Shown: positions 44,738 to 55,552, counted from the first letter of the stretch. The stretch is DNA of 64,000 nt from Zygaena filipendulae (GCA_907165275.2 OU015659.1:3142501-3206500); one strand, 5' to 3'. Notes: generated from the sequence alone by a model not told the origin. Numbers and translations are program-made.

Positions 44738-45073
44738 ACGACCAGATTGGCGCAGAGGTCACCATGCCTACCCGCTAATCAAGGGGTTCCGGGTTCGATT
44801 CCCAGTGGGGGTGGACTTTGTGTGATGAACCATGGACCAATTAAACTATATAGTTTACTTGGTTAAGTTAACTATATAGTTTAATTGGTCCATGGATGAA
44901 CGAAGGGTTCCATTTTCCAGTCTGGGTGTGTTTATATATCTATAGTATAATATATAAGTAATTCTATGTAGTATATACCACGTTTGCTTGGTTTCCACGA
45001 CACAAGCTAATAATAGCTTACTGTGGGATCAAGCAGATCTGTGTGTTGTGATGTGGACTATTATTATTATTAT
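44738..45073 (+). mobile_element. tRNA-derived SINE interrupted by a hairpin
   Basis: Same family as 5307-5577. Box A TGGCGCAGAGG at 44748-44758, box B GGTTCGATTCC at 44792-44802, then GACTTTGTGTGATGAAC. Here a 64-bp palindrome plus a 7-bp duplication is inserted; the SINE resumes with GAAGGGTTCCATTTTCCAGT and CTGGGTGTG, the 3' domain and an (ATT)n tail. Polymerase III transcripts of this copy would carry the hairpin. Confidence 0.92.
44831..44894. mobile_element. 64-bp near-perfect hairpin insertion
   Basis: The first 25 bases (CATGGACCAATTAAACTATA then TAGTT) are the exact inverse of the last 25. After one T-T mismatch ACTT pairs with AAGT, leaving a GGTT loop. The insert is bounded by GATGAAC at 44824-44830 and 44895-44901, and the SINE at 5307-5577 shows the empty site with a single GATGAAC. 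The duplication marks transposition-like insertion. No longer relative was found in the window. Confidence 0.9.
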
Positions 45074-45443
45074 ATACAGATATTACACATAGAACGATGG
45101 TTTTATTAAAAATTCCGATTAAAATTGATGCACAAAAACAATAGACGCGACGCGCGACGTGCGCATGGAATGGTGCGAAGTTACGTTAGCGACAACATAC
45201 GTAATCACGAGATCTGTAATCTAGTTGTTCAACCACATTTTCAGTTCTTCGACTCTACATGCGCTTAATTCCGTTATATTACTTTTAATTTTATGGTGGG
45301 AAAAATGCCGTGGAAAGACAGCTGTCTGTACATAAAAAAAAAATGATGAGATGTCAAATAAGTGAACCAAAAGCATTATGATCATTATTGGAATCGTTGT
45401 CTGTTTGACCGTATGTCTGAATGCGCACCACACAAAGACTACT

Positions 45444-45663
45444 GGGCCCTTATTCTCTATGACCAACAACATCCCTTGCCCATAACGTGCGTCCTAAAAA
45501 CACAATTACGACCGCTCCAGATGCATAAATATTAGAAATTAATATTTTATATACCATAACCCACGTTGTAAATGTATTTTTTAAAGTGAAACTTCTTTTA
45601 ATCGCGAGGGAAAAACAGTTTTTGCGGTGTGCGGCGTGTTATGGTCATAGTGAATAAGGATCC
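45444..45663. mobile_element. GGGCCC-ended MITE, copy 2
   Basis: Left end GGGCCCTTATTCTCTATGAC, right end inverted GGATCCTTATTCACTATGAC. Shared interior: CCAACAACATCCCTTGCCC, CATAACGTGCGTCC, GTTGTAAATGTATTTTTT and GGCGTGTTATGGTC. About 18 bp shorter than copy 1. The minus frame 45472-45221 only reads into its left end. Confidence 0.85.
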
Positions 45664-45714
45664 TGTGTGTATGTAGCGTATGTCCAAAAACAACATACCT
45701 ACGGGATAACTTTC

Positions 45715-45786
45715 ATTCTAGCCCAACAAAGTCTTTTCGCGGGAACTCCAAAACTCACGCGAGTAAAACAGCGGGCGTCAGCTAGT
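45715..45786 (+). mobile_element. Helitron-like 3' end fragment
   Basis: TCGCGGGAACTCCAAAACTC and ACGCGAGTAAAACAGCGGG, ending CGTCAGCTAGT. The hairpin is degraded. Confidence 0.65.
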
Positions 45787-46732
45787 CCCAAATAAGAATA
45801 TGAATATGCATGAACACAGTCTTGATTATCCTACACGTAAGCATATTTTTGGTACATGTACAGTGTACATAATAAAACGTGTCGGATACGTGAAAACAGC
45901 TCTAATGTAACCGTTGTTGCAGTCTGTGGGTAATACGGCTGGTTATTAGCACATTTTCATGATAATATAACGATAAATATTCGTATAAACCAGAAGCCAA
46001 GGTAAAGGTTCGGATATATAATTAGGTATCGTATAGATTTACAATTCGCACCAGCCAATATCAGCCTACGCATTGCGCAGAAATTCGATGCGAATTTTGT
46101 TTTAATGATAAACAACTAAGTTTATTTTGGAGTTGTTACATTTCTGTAGATTAATAGGTATTTGAAAATAAGGACTCCAAGATGGCTGGTGTACATATCG
46201 AAACGGTTAAAATTAATGACTAAATATCTCTTTACAATAAATATTTAACTATTCGTTGTGAAAGAATAATTTATCGGTTTTAGTGAAATTGTAAGCCGAA
46301 AAATTCATCAATAAATAAAAATTTCACAGCACACAACTCAGACGAATAACCTTGTTTTTTAATTGAAACAAACAATTGGTTTATTTAAATGAAAAGAAAG
46401 CGTTTAATTCGATTAGGCTCGGTGGTTAATCACTGTTATGTTAAACTAAGCTTGTAGTGGTCATTTGTAAACGTCGTAGAACCAATAATTAACGCAGACA
46501 AGGCAAACGCGGTAAATGTTTAACAAGCTATTTGAATAACAAAATGATGAGATGCGTGAAGCCGGATTGCGTTGGTTAAGTTTTGAGGCACAGTTAGTTG
46601 ATGATATTAATTAGAATTAGTGGCATTTACTAGTTTAAAGCTAGAGTCATCTATAAATTGACCAAAAAAAACAATTAATTAATTCATATTAAATGGATTA
46701 TATTGGTAAAGCCAAAACTCTTATTGACTCAC
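45787..46732 (-). other. AT-rich DNA, probable intron start
   Basis: If the GTGAGT donor at 46732 is used, this is the beginning of the intron following the 46733-47302 exon. No following exon was recognised in it. Confidence 0.5.
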
Positions 46733-47302
46733 ATAATAAAAGGTTCTTCCAGCTGCCTCCAAGGGCACGCAGGCATCTATGCAGTCGAGGTGCGGGGGCT
46801 GCGGGGGGAGGCCTTGGGAGAGTCAACCTCACGTCTCCTTCAGATGAACTTCTTGCCAACAACGAAAACCCTCTATCTCTAGACAAAGACCTACGCCTTC
46901 CGTAAGGCGCACCCCTAACTGTGGCAAAACTGTCTTCACCAGTAAAATTGAACGTATCTAGTGGAATGCCTTCTGGTTCTTCTCTTCTGTTTCTAACTGA
47001 GAAAGTTCTCCTAAACCCATTAGCTAAGCCATCCATGGCCTTTCGTCTCGGCTTTGGAATATCTTCTGAACTGATAATAGTTATGCTATCCATGTCTTGG
47101 TTTTGGTATGTTTTGTGAGCTCTAAGCAATTCTATTCCGGTAAGGTCTTCGATACCTCCGTGGCGGTATCTCAGCGGCTTAGCTTTGTCGAAATTGCCGA
47201 GTTCGTCATAGCTTTTATAAGTGGAGGATGCTCTGCGGGGAGCAGGGGGTCGTCCAGCTCTATCTACCGTCATTTTGTTTCAATTGAAGATTAAGTGATG
47301 AC
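46733..47302 (-). CDS. 5' coding exon of an unidentified gene
   Basis: The best gene in the window, read on minus. A strong acceptor, TCTCTTTTGTCAG, ends at 47303; 29 untranslated bases follow, then an in-frame TGA three codons before an ATG in the insect-like context AACAAAATG (47273-47271). It runs 180 codons and stops one base into a codon at the donor TAT|GTGAGT (exon end 46733), so the next exon must start in phase 1. The protein is basic and low-complexity: PPAPRRAS (9-16), SYDELGNFDKAKPLRYR (21-37), SITIISSEDIPKPRRK (63-78), FRRTFSVRNRR (87-97), GRRRSLSRDRGFSLLARSSS (125-144), PRPPPAAPAP (153-162), then a hydrophobic-leaning CLRALGGSWKNLLL (167-180). RRAS and RRRS fit basophilic kinase sites. 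This looks like a disordered cytosolic N-terminus before a structured or membrane domain, which is inference. No family is recognised. G+C is clearly above the flanks; opposing plus frames are shadows. Confidence 0.85.
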
Positions 47303-49802
47303 CTGACAAAAGAGATTTGTACATGAACTTTATTAATTCTTTAGGTTTGTTTTATCTGAATGATCTTCATGTCTTCTTGACTTACACTGGCTTTATATTA
47401 TGTTCTTTTACGAAAATTTATTTTTATTGTTATTATTATTCTAGTTAGATTATATCATTTTAGAATTTAGTTTCATCCACATCATAAAATTATGTTCAAT
47501 GTACTAGGTTGGGATCGCCAAAAATTAAAAATATTTTGGGACAAAATGTACACAAGTGCGCGTCTAACACAAGACCTACACGGGTTTCAATGACCCTCTG
47601 TGTCAACATCAATACGCTCTCAATGAATCAATTTTGTTGCTTTCACGTTGAGAGCAAGATAGAACACATCGCTTTTAGTACATTACTGAGAATACATACA
47701 AAAAAAAATTAATAATTTAAACAATTGGCTTTGTTTTATGACAAAACATACAGAAGTGTCTGTAATTAAATGTATGGCAAATAATATAAATTTGCAAATA
47801 TACCCAGAATGGATTACATATTATTGTACCAATAAGAGCCACTAGAGAGCATCTTGACTGCAGATTGAAGTGGCTAATCGTAGACATGTAATTACAAACA
47901 ATTGCTCTCACTACTTCAGTCGCCTCTCCACACGCCTGTATATCCACTCCACTGTACAAAAGTGATCCGATTTGCGAGACAGAGTTTTGAACAATTATCG
48001 AATTAGGCACCGTTTCCTACTTGCGATGTCGTTTAGTCGCTTAAATACGGATTTGTCCCATTTATTCCACAGTTAGATTACATCCTTTTTCATTAGGCTA
48101 TACTTGTTAAGCTTCGTCCAATTAAATGAATAAATGACAGTTCAATCGATGTAGCGAGTTATTTAGGAATGTTGATATGTGGTCTGACTTGACATTACTA
48201 TTTATAGATGGAGAATTCATCTCGTAAGTAGTAGTTACCTTTAATTTCAACCTCGATTTAGTAGAAAAGTTGCAATAAAACGTCATTGATAGAGTAGAAA
48301 ATTTGATTGAATTTAAAATAGAGCAACTAAACTTCGATCACGGAAATAGCTGTTAAATCATTGAACCGATAAAAATTTAGAAAACTGGCAATCATACAAA
48401 TCACAGTTTATGTTCGAACAAAAAAGAAATTGGCGAAAAAATAAGGGCTCTCGAAATTGTACCTACGTCACTATACAGCCAATAAACAAGACGTTCGTGC
48501 GTGAAATTAGGTAGCAATTGTGTATTGTACAATAGGAAACAAGGCACAGTAGTTATGTAAACAAGATCGCCAACACCTTACCGGTAATCGATATTGACAT
48601 TATTTTACACAGTATTGGCTGTTTAGGTTCGCTACAGTAAAACAGATATAGGTATTGATATTGAATATTTTCTTCAACCATCGTATTTTGGTAATTGTAC
48701 TTTAGAAAAACGTGACAAGTTAACCAATGATCAAAATAGAAGGAAACGAGATTTGTGAGGTTCTTTAAATAGAGATAACCGTCTTAATGGAGATGATAAA
48801 GGTAATAAAATTCATAGCGAGGGTTAACTCACGGTAGATAACTCACGTTTCGTGGGTATCTTGTTACTTCCTTTCACTTCAAATGTTTTGTAATTTTGGT
48901 TCAAATGAACCATTGGATTTATAAATTACTAGTTGAACGGTGCGGTGAATATTTGGCTTTTTATTAAACTTCTTTTTAAATTCTCGAGGTTGCACCCACA
49001 AAACCCTTTGAATGGTACTTATAGAAGGGCATAGAAGATTATAGATGCACTTGCAGATATTAATTTTTACCCTAATACTCGTATATTACAGATTGGTTAT
49101 TCTGCGACTAAAACTAATCAAAAGCTACTTCAATATTTACGAATTTTGTTATGATACATCGCAGCTAAATGTACTTGGCAAATAAGCTCATTCCAGACTA
49201 AACAAATAAACCCGAGTTTCAAATAAGAGTTTCAAATTAACCAATAGTTTTTTTTTTTCTAAAACAGGAAGCCGTTTATTTGATTTCACAAACAAGAGCT
49301 TTGCAATGTTGAAAGCTATGAGTTATGTTGACTTGTGTTTACGTAGTACCATATTTAGTTCCTTTTCATCTTGAAGAGCCTTTAGTGCTTGTAATTATAG
49401 CAACCTAAGCGTAAACAAATTGCATGTTTATTATTTGACGATTAGCAGTCATTTAAAGTCGCTCTGTTATAAAGCAAGTTGTGTTCCAAAAGATGACAAA
49501 GGCTAGTAAAAATATTTCAACCGTAAATAAGGCAAATCTTTTCTATAACGCCTTTTATATTCAAAGTCAGATTAAGTAATACCTACCTAAGACAAAATGT
49601 TTTCCTTTTCATCTTACGAAATATTTTGATTTCTGTTTTGCTTCAGTACAATCACCAAGTAATTAATACCTACCTACTACCTACAAACACAATACACGAC
49701 TTGACCCAAATGATTCCTCTAACACAATAATGGTACTGTATCTACTGTTGATTATTATCATTGTTAAAATATTATATAGTACAGTAATTAGGCGAGTATT
49801 GC
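47303..49802 (-). other. Probable upstream intron or 5' region, no exon seen
   Basis: Because the coding exon begins with a splice acceptor, at least one non-coding 5' exon should lie upstream at higher coordinates. In these 2.5 kb I found neither a convincing donor next to a GC-rich first exon nor any known repeat. Frames 47509-47712 and 48010-47717 lack family features. Confidence 0.45.
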
Positions 49803-50437
49803 AATAGGGTACTTGCATGAACTTTTTTTTTCAGTCTATTTTAAAGATATATGGCCTACTTAAACAAAGCAAGAAAAAGAAAAAAAATATATGCATGAAT
49901 TAATTAAATAGAGCGTTTCAAAGTTCCTACTTTAGACCTTACCGCCGAAACGCGGAATGACGTCACTTGTTTAAAATTACGCCTTATTAATCTGTGATAG
50001 AAATGTCACTGTCGTATTGACAGGGTCATGTGACACTGACAGACAGATAATTTCAATATCCAAATACGAAATTAGGTTGAACTGTGTCGATTTACTTCCA
50101 AAAGTTCCAGTAAAGAATCAAAATGCATCTTACCGATGTATTATAAAGTAAAAAACTTCAGAAAATGGAAAATATGCGTTGACTGTATGCACTTAGTTTC
50201 TTTTGCCTTCTCTGAAAGAGGTAAATGTTTCCTAAAAAAATAAAAGTGACGTCATGTGTTAAGTTTGGCTGTGATTGGTGTTTCGTTGCAACGTTCCGTT
50301 TCACAAAATTAAAAGTTAAATATTTTGGAAACTATTGAAATTTTTTTAGTAAATCTTTCACGATAACGCTTTTCTAAGGCTCTATTTTTGAAATATTGAC
50401 ACAATTTCTTATTATAAATTTCATGCAAGTACCCTAT
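49803..50437. mobile_element. 635-bp TIR element with TGACGTCA pair
   Basis: Ends AATAGGGTACTTGCATGAA (49803-49821) and its exact inverse (50419-50437). The interior is non-coding. It carries TGACGTCA at 49958-49965 and 50247-50254. It shares no other block with the CRE-site MITE family. The target duplication is uncertain; TATTG occurs next to both ends but offset. Confidence 0.8.
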
Positions 50438-50696
50438 TATTGTTACACATATTATTATTTTGCAACAAGATTACTTGCAAACTTTTTAGGATCATATTAA
50501 GAGATGATGAGATGTTAAATTATAAATTCTATTATTATTTTATTAAAATGAACGTGAAAGGTACCTGTGCTCTATAATAATCAAACCTTATAGATGAGAG
50601 GTTCTTCGAAGTGACCCAAACTTTCTACATTTTAATCTACTATAAATATATATAAACTGGATTTTACATTTATCAAGAACCTTCTTTAAATTCAAA

Positions 50697-50884
50697 TATA
50701 CTTTGTTGTTTGTGAATTGTGAGTTTGTTACGTCGCGTTGTAGGGGACAGTCTCTGGATCTACTGAACCTATTTTAAAAAAAACTTTCACTTATAGAAAG
50801 CTACGGTAGTCCTGAGTGTCATGGGGTAGGTAATTTTTATCCCGAAATTCCCACAGGAACTCCGAAATTACTGCTACACCTAGT
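50697..50884 (+). mobile_element. Helitron-like, second subfamily, degraded
   Basis: Shares GGGGACAGTCTCTGGATC, CTACTGAACC, GAAAGCTACGGTAGTCCTGA and CCGAAATTCCCACAGGAACT with 21034-21238; the 3' end is reduced to CTGCTACACCTAGT, so the CCGCGG hairpin is lost. Confidence 0.7.
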
Positions 50885-53037
50885 AGTTAATAAGGCACAT
50901 CGTTAACACAGACAGTGACAATAAAGTTTTTGATTTAAGCCCAAAAAGTGGTAAGTTCCCGCGCTACCAGTATTAGGTACGTGGGTAGTAAATGGGTGGG
51001 CACAAGTCATTCGTTTTGAGCATTTTTTGAATTTGTATTCTGTGCACGCCCTGGAATTAAGATTGGGTATATACTCCTTACAGATACTTCCTTAATCTAT
51101 GATCAAGAATTGGCCCAAAACATGAAGTTAATAAACATACCGACCTATAACAAACGTTTCAAGATGAAAAAAAGATGGCAATGACAAAAAAATAACCTTT
51201 TATCCTATTAAACTCAAATACGTATATAGATATCTAACTACTTCCTTTCGCAAATCACTTGCAATATTGTCTTTGACTGCGCTCATCAAAGAAGTGACTA
51301 TGATTGAGTTATGAAAGACGAACGTTGTCTTGTCCTTACTATGGTTTAACGGCCCTCTGAACACACACTATACATTTAAGGACTATTCTTTAAGCAAACA
51401 CGAGCTTCACTTCACTTTTCATTTTCAACATCATTTTGAAAATAACCTCTAAAAATATGTTGCATTTTTTTGGAAACTTTGCGTTAAGTCGCGCATTTGT
51501 TAGGTTAATAGGTATAATATTTCTCTACCAGATTGGCGCGTCCCGTTGCAAGCAAACTTTGTGAGATAAATACAAAATCTACTTCCACTTTATGTTAAAG
51601 ATGTAAATGTTTAATTAGCTTGAAAATAGTAGATACTTATCAGTGATACAGATTATAAGCTTATACCTATTAGTGTGTGTGTAGGTACGTGTTGTAAAAA
51701 GTCATTATAATTTTTTTGTTTAATTTCATTGGTTAGATTAGTTCACCGCGTGACTTTCGAAATTAATGTTACAGAATACATCTGCCATCTGTACACATTA
51801 ATGATAAAGTTCATCAATATTTATTGATAATGCATATTGATAGTGCGCCTGCAGTTGCGCCGTATCGATCCAGTGCGAAGTGCCCACGGAGCGTTCCTTG
51901 TGTGAGTCAGATGCAATTGGAATTGCTAATTAAACCACAACATGCTGCTGTACAATTTTATGTTCCACCAACATACGTGCAACAACGTTCGCTTATGAAA
52001 GTAAAATGTTTATTGTTAGTGTTTTTAATTGGAGAATTATAGTTGGTAGATAAAAACTGAACAAAATGTCTTCGGTCGTTCATACGAACGAAATAACAAA
52101 CGTGCAATTTTTTTTTAAATAAAACTATTGGTAAAATTTCTCTTTGGACTGATTTGCCAAAATAAAATTCGAATTTTAAAATAATATGATTTTTTTTTTT
52201 CATAATTTCAGACAACAGAAGAATTTTTTAGGGAAATGTGGACTAAAAGGGATGAAATAAAGAGTAAATAATAAAAAAAAAACAGCTTGAAGTAAGAAAC
52301 AATCGGCGTTAAACTTTTCATAAAAAATTCCAAACTATTCATGAAACTAAAGACTACAGGACTACAGATTATTTATCATTGAGTATTATTTCGTACTTAT
52401 GAGTTATCGGAATTGATAAAAATGTGTCATTATGACAACATCGACCAAAAATATACTTGTTTGTAGACTTTGGAATGCACTTAACAATTATTTATTATTA
52501 TCAATACGTACCTATAAAAATAAAAAAATGCTGTCTAAGTGCATCACTAAATTGGAAAAAAGTTGCCCGGAAAATTGGAAAATTTAGAAAGAAACTGAAA
52601 TAGCTTTTTTCAATGGCATTTTTGCAAAATTGAAATTTGGATAGGACAATGTCTGACGTTTTAATTACATAGTTTGTTTTAAAACAGTTGTTCATGTTTG
52701 TAGGTTTGTTTTAACACGCATCATGCAAAAACGAGGAGGATGACAAGAACGATTGCACGATTTTAATAAAACTCGGCATGTAGATAAGTGGACGCAGATA
52801 AGCAATAACATGTTAACCCACAAAATTAAGTTATTGATTCAGAACCATTTATTGAGAGTTTTTTAATTATGTGTTTACCTTATTACATTGCTTAAATATG
52901 TAACTAAATATTGAAAATAAAAAATGTTGATACAAAATGGAGCTCCTACTTTTAAAACACGTTTTACTCAAAATTTCTCCAGTGTGGGTTAACACACTAT
53001 TGCTTATATGTCCAAGTAGCTTATTACTAACTTAGAG
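50885..53037. other. 2.1 kb gene-free DNA
   Basis: Frames 51824-52042 plus and 52215-51958 minus oppose each other and show no family features. No repeat boundary recognised. Confidence 0.5.
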
Positions 53038-53365
53038 AATGGGCATGTTGACAATTTTTTTTAGCCCGTCTTGTAGATTAATAAAAAATATTGCACACGT
53101 ATTTTTTCTTTTTTTTTACGTTATCAAAAAATAACGGCGATACATTGAGTTGAAATTTCGCGTGACGTCACTATTCGGACAGTTCGTATGGCGGTTTTAG
53201 CTGTTAGTGACGTCACGACCCCCTCACCCTAAACTTTATTGCGCTTTATCTCGGTATATTTTAATTTATTTGAAAAAGCAAAAAATACGTGTCTATTGTT
53301 TTTTTATTTTCTTACAAACGTACTAATTAGAATTTTGATTTTCAAAAGTAGTCAACATCCCCATT
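53038..53365 (-). mobile_element. CRE-site MITE, copy E
   Basis: Full copy on minus. Ends AATGGGCATGTTGACAATTT and, inverted, AATGGGGATGTTGACTACTT. TGACGTCA at 53163-53170 and 53208-53215, with the centre GACAGTTCGTATGGCGG between them. AGAG flanks both sides, possibly part of a short target duplication (AGAG or TTAGAG). Confidence 0.92.
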
Positions 53366-53877
53366 AGAGATACTATTCAGTCCTGTACAAACATTTAAGT
53401 AGTAAGCCGGTGGCGAATAGTATTTTTCAGCGTAATCCTTTTCAACTTATGAATAAAATTAATAGACATAGAACTACAGTGAGCGTAAAGAGAACGAAGC
53501 CTTTTCAGTCAGGCTAAAAAGGCGTGCAGGACACTGAGGGTAATTTGCGCCGTTCCATGCACACTTCAATCAGTTTTGTGCTTCAATAAAATTATGTACA
53601 GTTTGAATGAATATTCTTGTTTACTATGGTGTATTAACTCTACGATTTAAGTCACAGTGTAAGCTTTGTCTCATCAACGCTAAAACAAAGAATAATTTAG
53701 TCGTCACCTTTGTTGTCAAGGACGTTTTCTTAGAAATTTTAATTTATTTACATTTCCAGCCGCTATCAGTTACCTACGGCTTGCTTTGTATTTACAATAC
53801 AACTGTTGTGGTACAGTCAGCATCAGTACAGCGTAATTTAAAGACTACATACTTCCTGTATAAAAAAAAGGAACCAA
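53366..53877. other. Gene-free interval
   Basis: The plus frame 53607-53903 is AT-driven and runs into the Helitron at 53878; no gene is supported. Confidence 0.5.
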
Positions 53878-54080
53878 TCTATAATAATATTATAAAAAGG
53901 TAAAGTTTGTGAATTGTGTGTTGGTGACGTTATAGGGGGGAACTGAACCGATTTTGAAAATTCTTACACTTGTCTTATAGAAAACTACGGTAGTCTTGAG
54001 TGACTTTGGGTACTTCTTATCCCGGAATTCCCGTGGGAACTCCCAAATTACCGCGGGTGAAACCGCGGGGGACAGCTGGT
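53878..54080 (+). mobile_element. Helitron-like, second subfamily
   Basis: Preceded by A, starts TCTATAATAATATTATAAAA, contains TATAGGGGGGAACTGAACCG, GAAAACTACGGTAGTCTTGA, TTATCCCGGAATTCCCGTGG, hairpin GCGGGTGAAACCGCGG, and ends GACAGCTGG followed by T. Complete copy. Confidence 0.9.
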
Positions 54081-54484
54081 ATATTATAATTTCGTCGGCA
54101 TATTGTATAATTTAACAGTCAACAAACGACCGAAAGTAGGTGGTAGTGGGTTGCTTGCGCATCCTAAATTTGGTACCATTTGACTTTATAGTGGTCGCAG
54201 TCGAAAGCTAACCTGATCTAGCTCATTGAGGTGTTTGTTCACAGCGGCATGATACGAAATGTTTATCGCTGATATTGAACGAATTATACGATGTGCCTGC
54301 AACATATTATTATAACATAGGTAGGTACCTGCGTACATAACTGTTTGTTACACACTCTTTTTATTGTATCTACAAAACCTCACACCCGTGTCCCGGACTT
54401 TCACTTGTTTTACGATCCGCCTTCGTTTTTTCCACATAATCCTTTATTTCTTTCAAATCCTCATAGATAAATCTGGTTCCTGTG
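54081..54484. other. Gene-free interval
   Basis: No supported feature. Confidence 0.5.
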
Positions 54485-54613
54485 GCCGTATTTTTGACTC
54501 GTTCGGATTACTTCCGTACACGGAATCGCGAGATTCGCATGCATGCTCATATATTTTTTAAGCATTCCCATGCGAATTTTTGTCGTCGTAATTCGAACGA
54601 TTAAAAATACGGC
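54485..54613. repeat. 129-bp imperfect palindrome
   Basis: GCCGTATTTTTGACTCGTTC at the left pairs with the inverse of GAACGATTAAAAATACGGC at the right; inner parts GGATTAC / GTAATTC and ATTCGCATGC / GCATTCCCATGCGAAT also pair. Likely a small foldback element. No second copy was seen. Confidence 0.6.
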
Positions 54614-55164
54614 TACTAACGACACTCGAGAGTGTGTGCAAAAGCCAAAAGTAAGTTTTGCTTAAATAATAACTATTTCTTTTTACAAACCCCAGCTTTT
54701 TCTTCGTGATTTAATATTAGGTAATAACGTTATTTCCAAATTTAATTAAATAAATTGGCCTTTAGTCCAAATTTTTAAATTCAGTAATATAAAGTAGTGT
54801 TGGACTGTAAGATACACAGAAAAAAAGGTTTAAAACGTATCTATTTTCAATTAGAAATTGAACTAGGTTCTATATGAATTTTTTTTTGACATATAGAGCA
54901 GAGATAAATATAAAATAAATTGGCAAAAAAAACCAATTTCAGAAAAAAATAATTACTGAGCTATGTTAAATTCAAGCTGAACACGACTGTACTAGGTACC
55001 TACTCCATGAGTAGGTAGGTACAAACGAATGCCGTTGACACAGCTTTATCATAATTAACTTGCACAAACACACTTGACATTGTTAACCTTGTCGGTGGTA
55101 ACAACAAAGACGCATAACTTACATAGGGAATTAATACCCCGACGTCCTTTATCAATCTATCAAT
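54614..55164. other. Gene-free interval
   Basis: AT-rich, no supported feature. Confidence 0.5.
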
Positions 55165-55247
55165 TATCTAGAGTTCCTGGACAAAAAGTACCCTAGGTCC
55201 TTCTCCATTCTTCTCTGTACCCGTGAAAACGTGTATCTAGGACCTAT
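55165..55247 (-). mobile_element. Helitron-like internal fragment
   Basis: AGTTCCTGGACAAAAAGTAC, CCTAGGTCCTTCTC and CTGTACCCGTGAAAACGTGT are minus-oriented Lep1-type blocks without ends. Confidence 0.55.
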
Positions 55248-55259
55248 GCATTGAATGCA

Positions 55260-55350
55260 CTTTTATTTATTTATTTATTTTATTTATTTATTTATTGTTT
55301 TGTTGGCAGGCAACATATAGGCCCATAGATAAATACCTTACAAACTAACA
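55260..55350 (-). mobile_element. LINE 3' end with (AATA)n tail
   Basis: On minus AAGGTATTTATCTATGGGCC, TATATGTTGCCTGCCAACAA and an AATAAATAAA tail (55262-55297). This 3' end type is frequent in lepidopteran LINEs. It abuts the Helitron at 55351. Confidence 0.65.
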
Positions 55351-55552
55351 TCCTACCAATATTATAAATGTGAAAGTGTGGACGTTTGGACGTTTGGATG
55401 TTTGTTACTCAATCACGCAAAAACGGCTGAACGGATTTGGATCAAAATTTAGCATGCAAATTGTCAGGAGTACAGAGAAAGACATAGGGTACTTTTTATC
55501 CCGGAATTCCCGCGGGAACTTCGAAATTGTGAAACCGCGGGGCACAGCTAGT
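55351..55552 (+). mobile_element. Helitron-like (Lep1-type), complete
   Basis: Preceded by A, starts TCCTACCAATATTATAAATG, then GACGTTTGGACGTTTGG, TTACTCAATCACGCAAAAAC, GGCTGAACGGATTTGG, ATCCCGGAATTCCCGCGGG, a shortened hairpin ending CCGCGG, and GGCACAGCTAG followed by T. The plus frame 55370-55573 is a by-product. Confidence 0.9.

Noticed and set aside
46693..47294. Three plus-strand frames opposite the coding exon
   Set aside because: Antisense shadows of a GC-rich minus exon whose start and splice sites are consistent only on minus.
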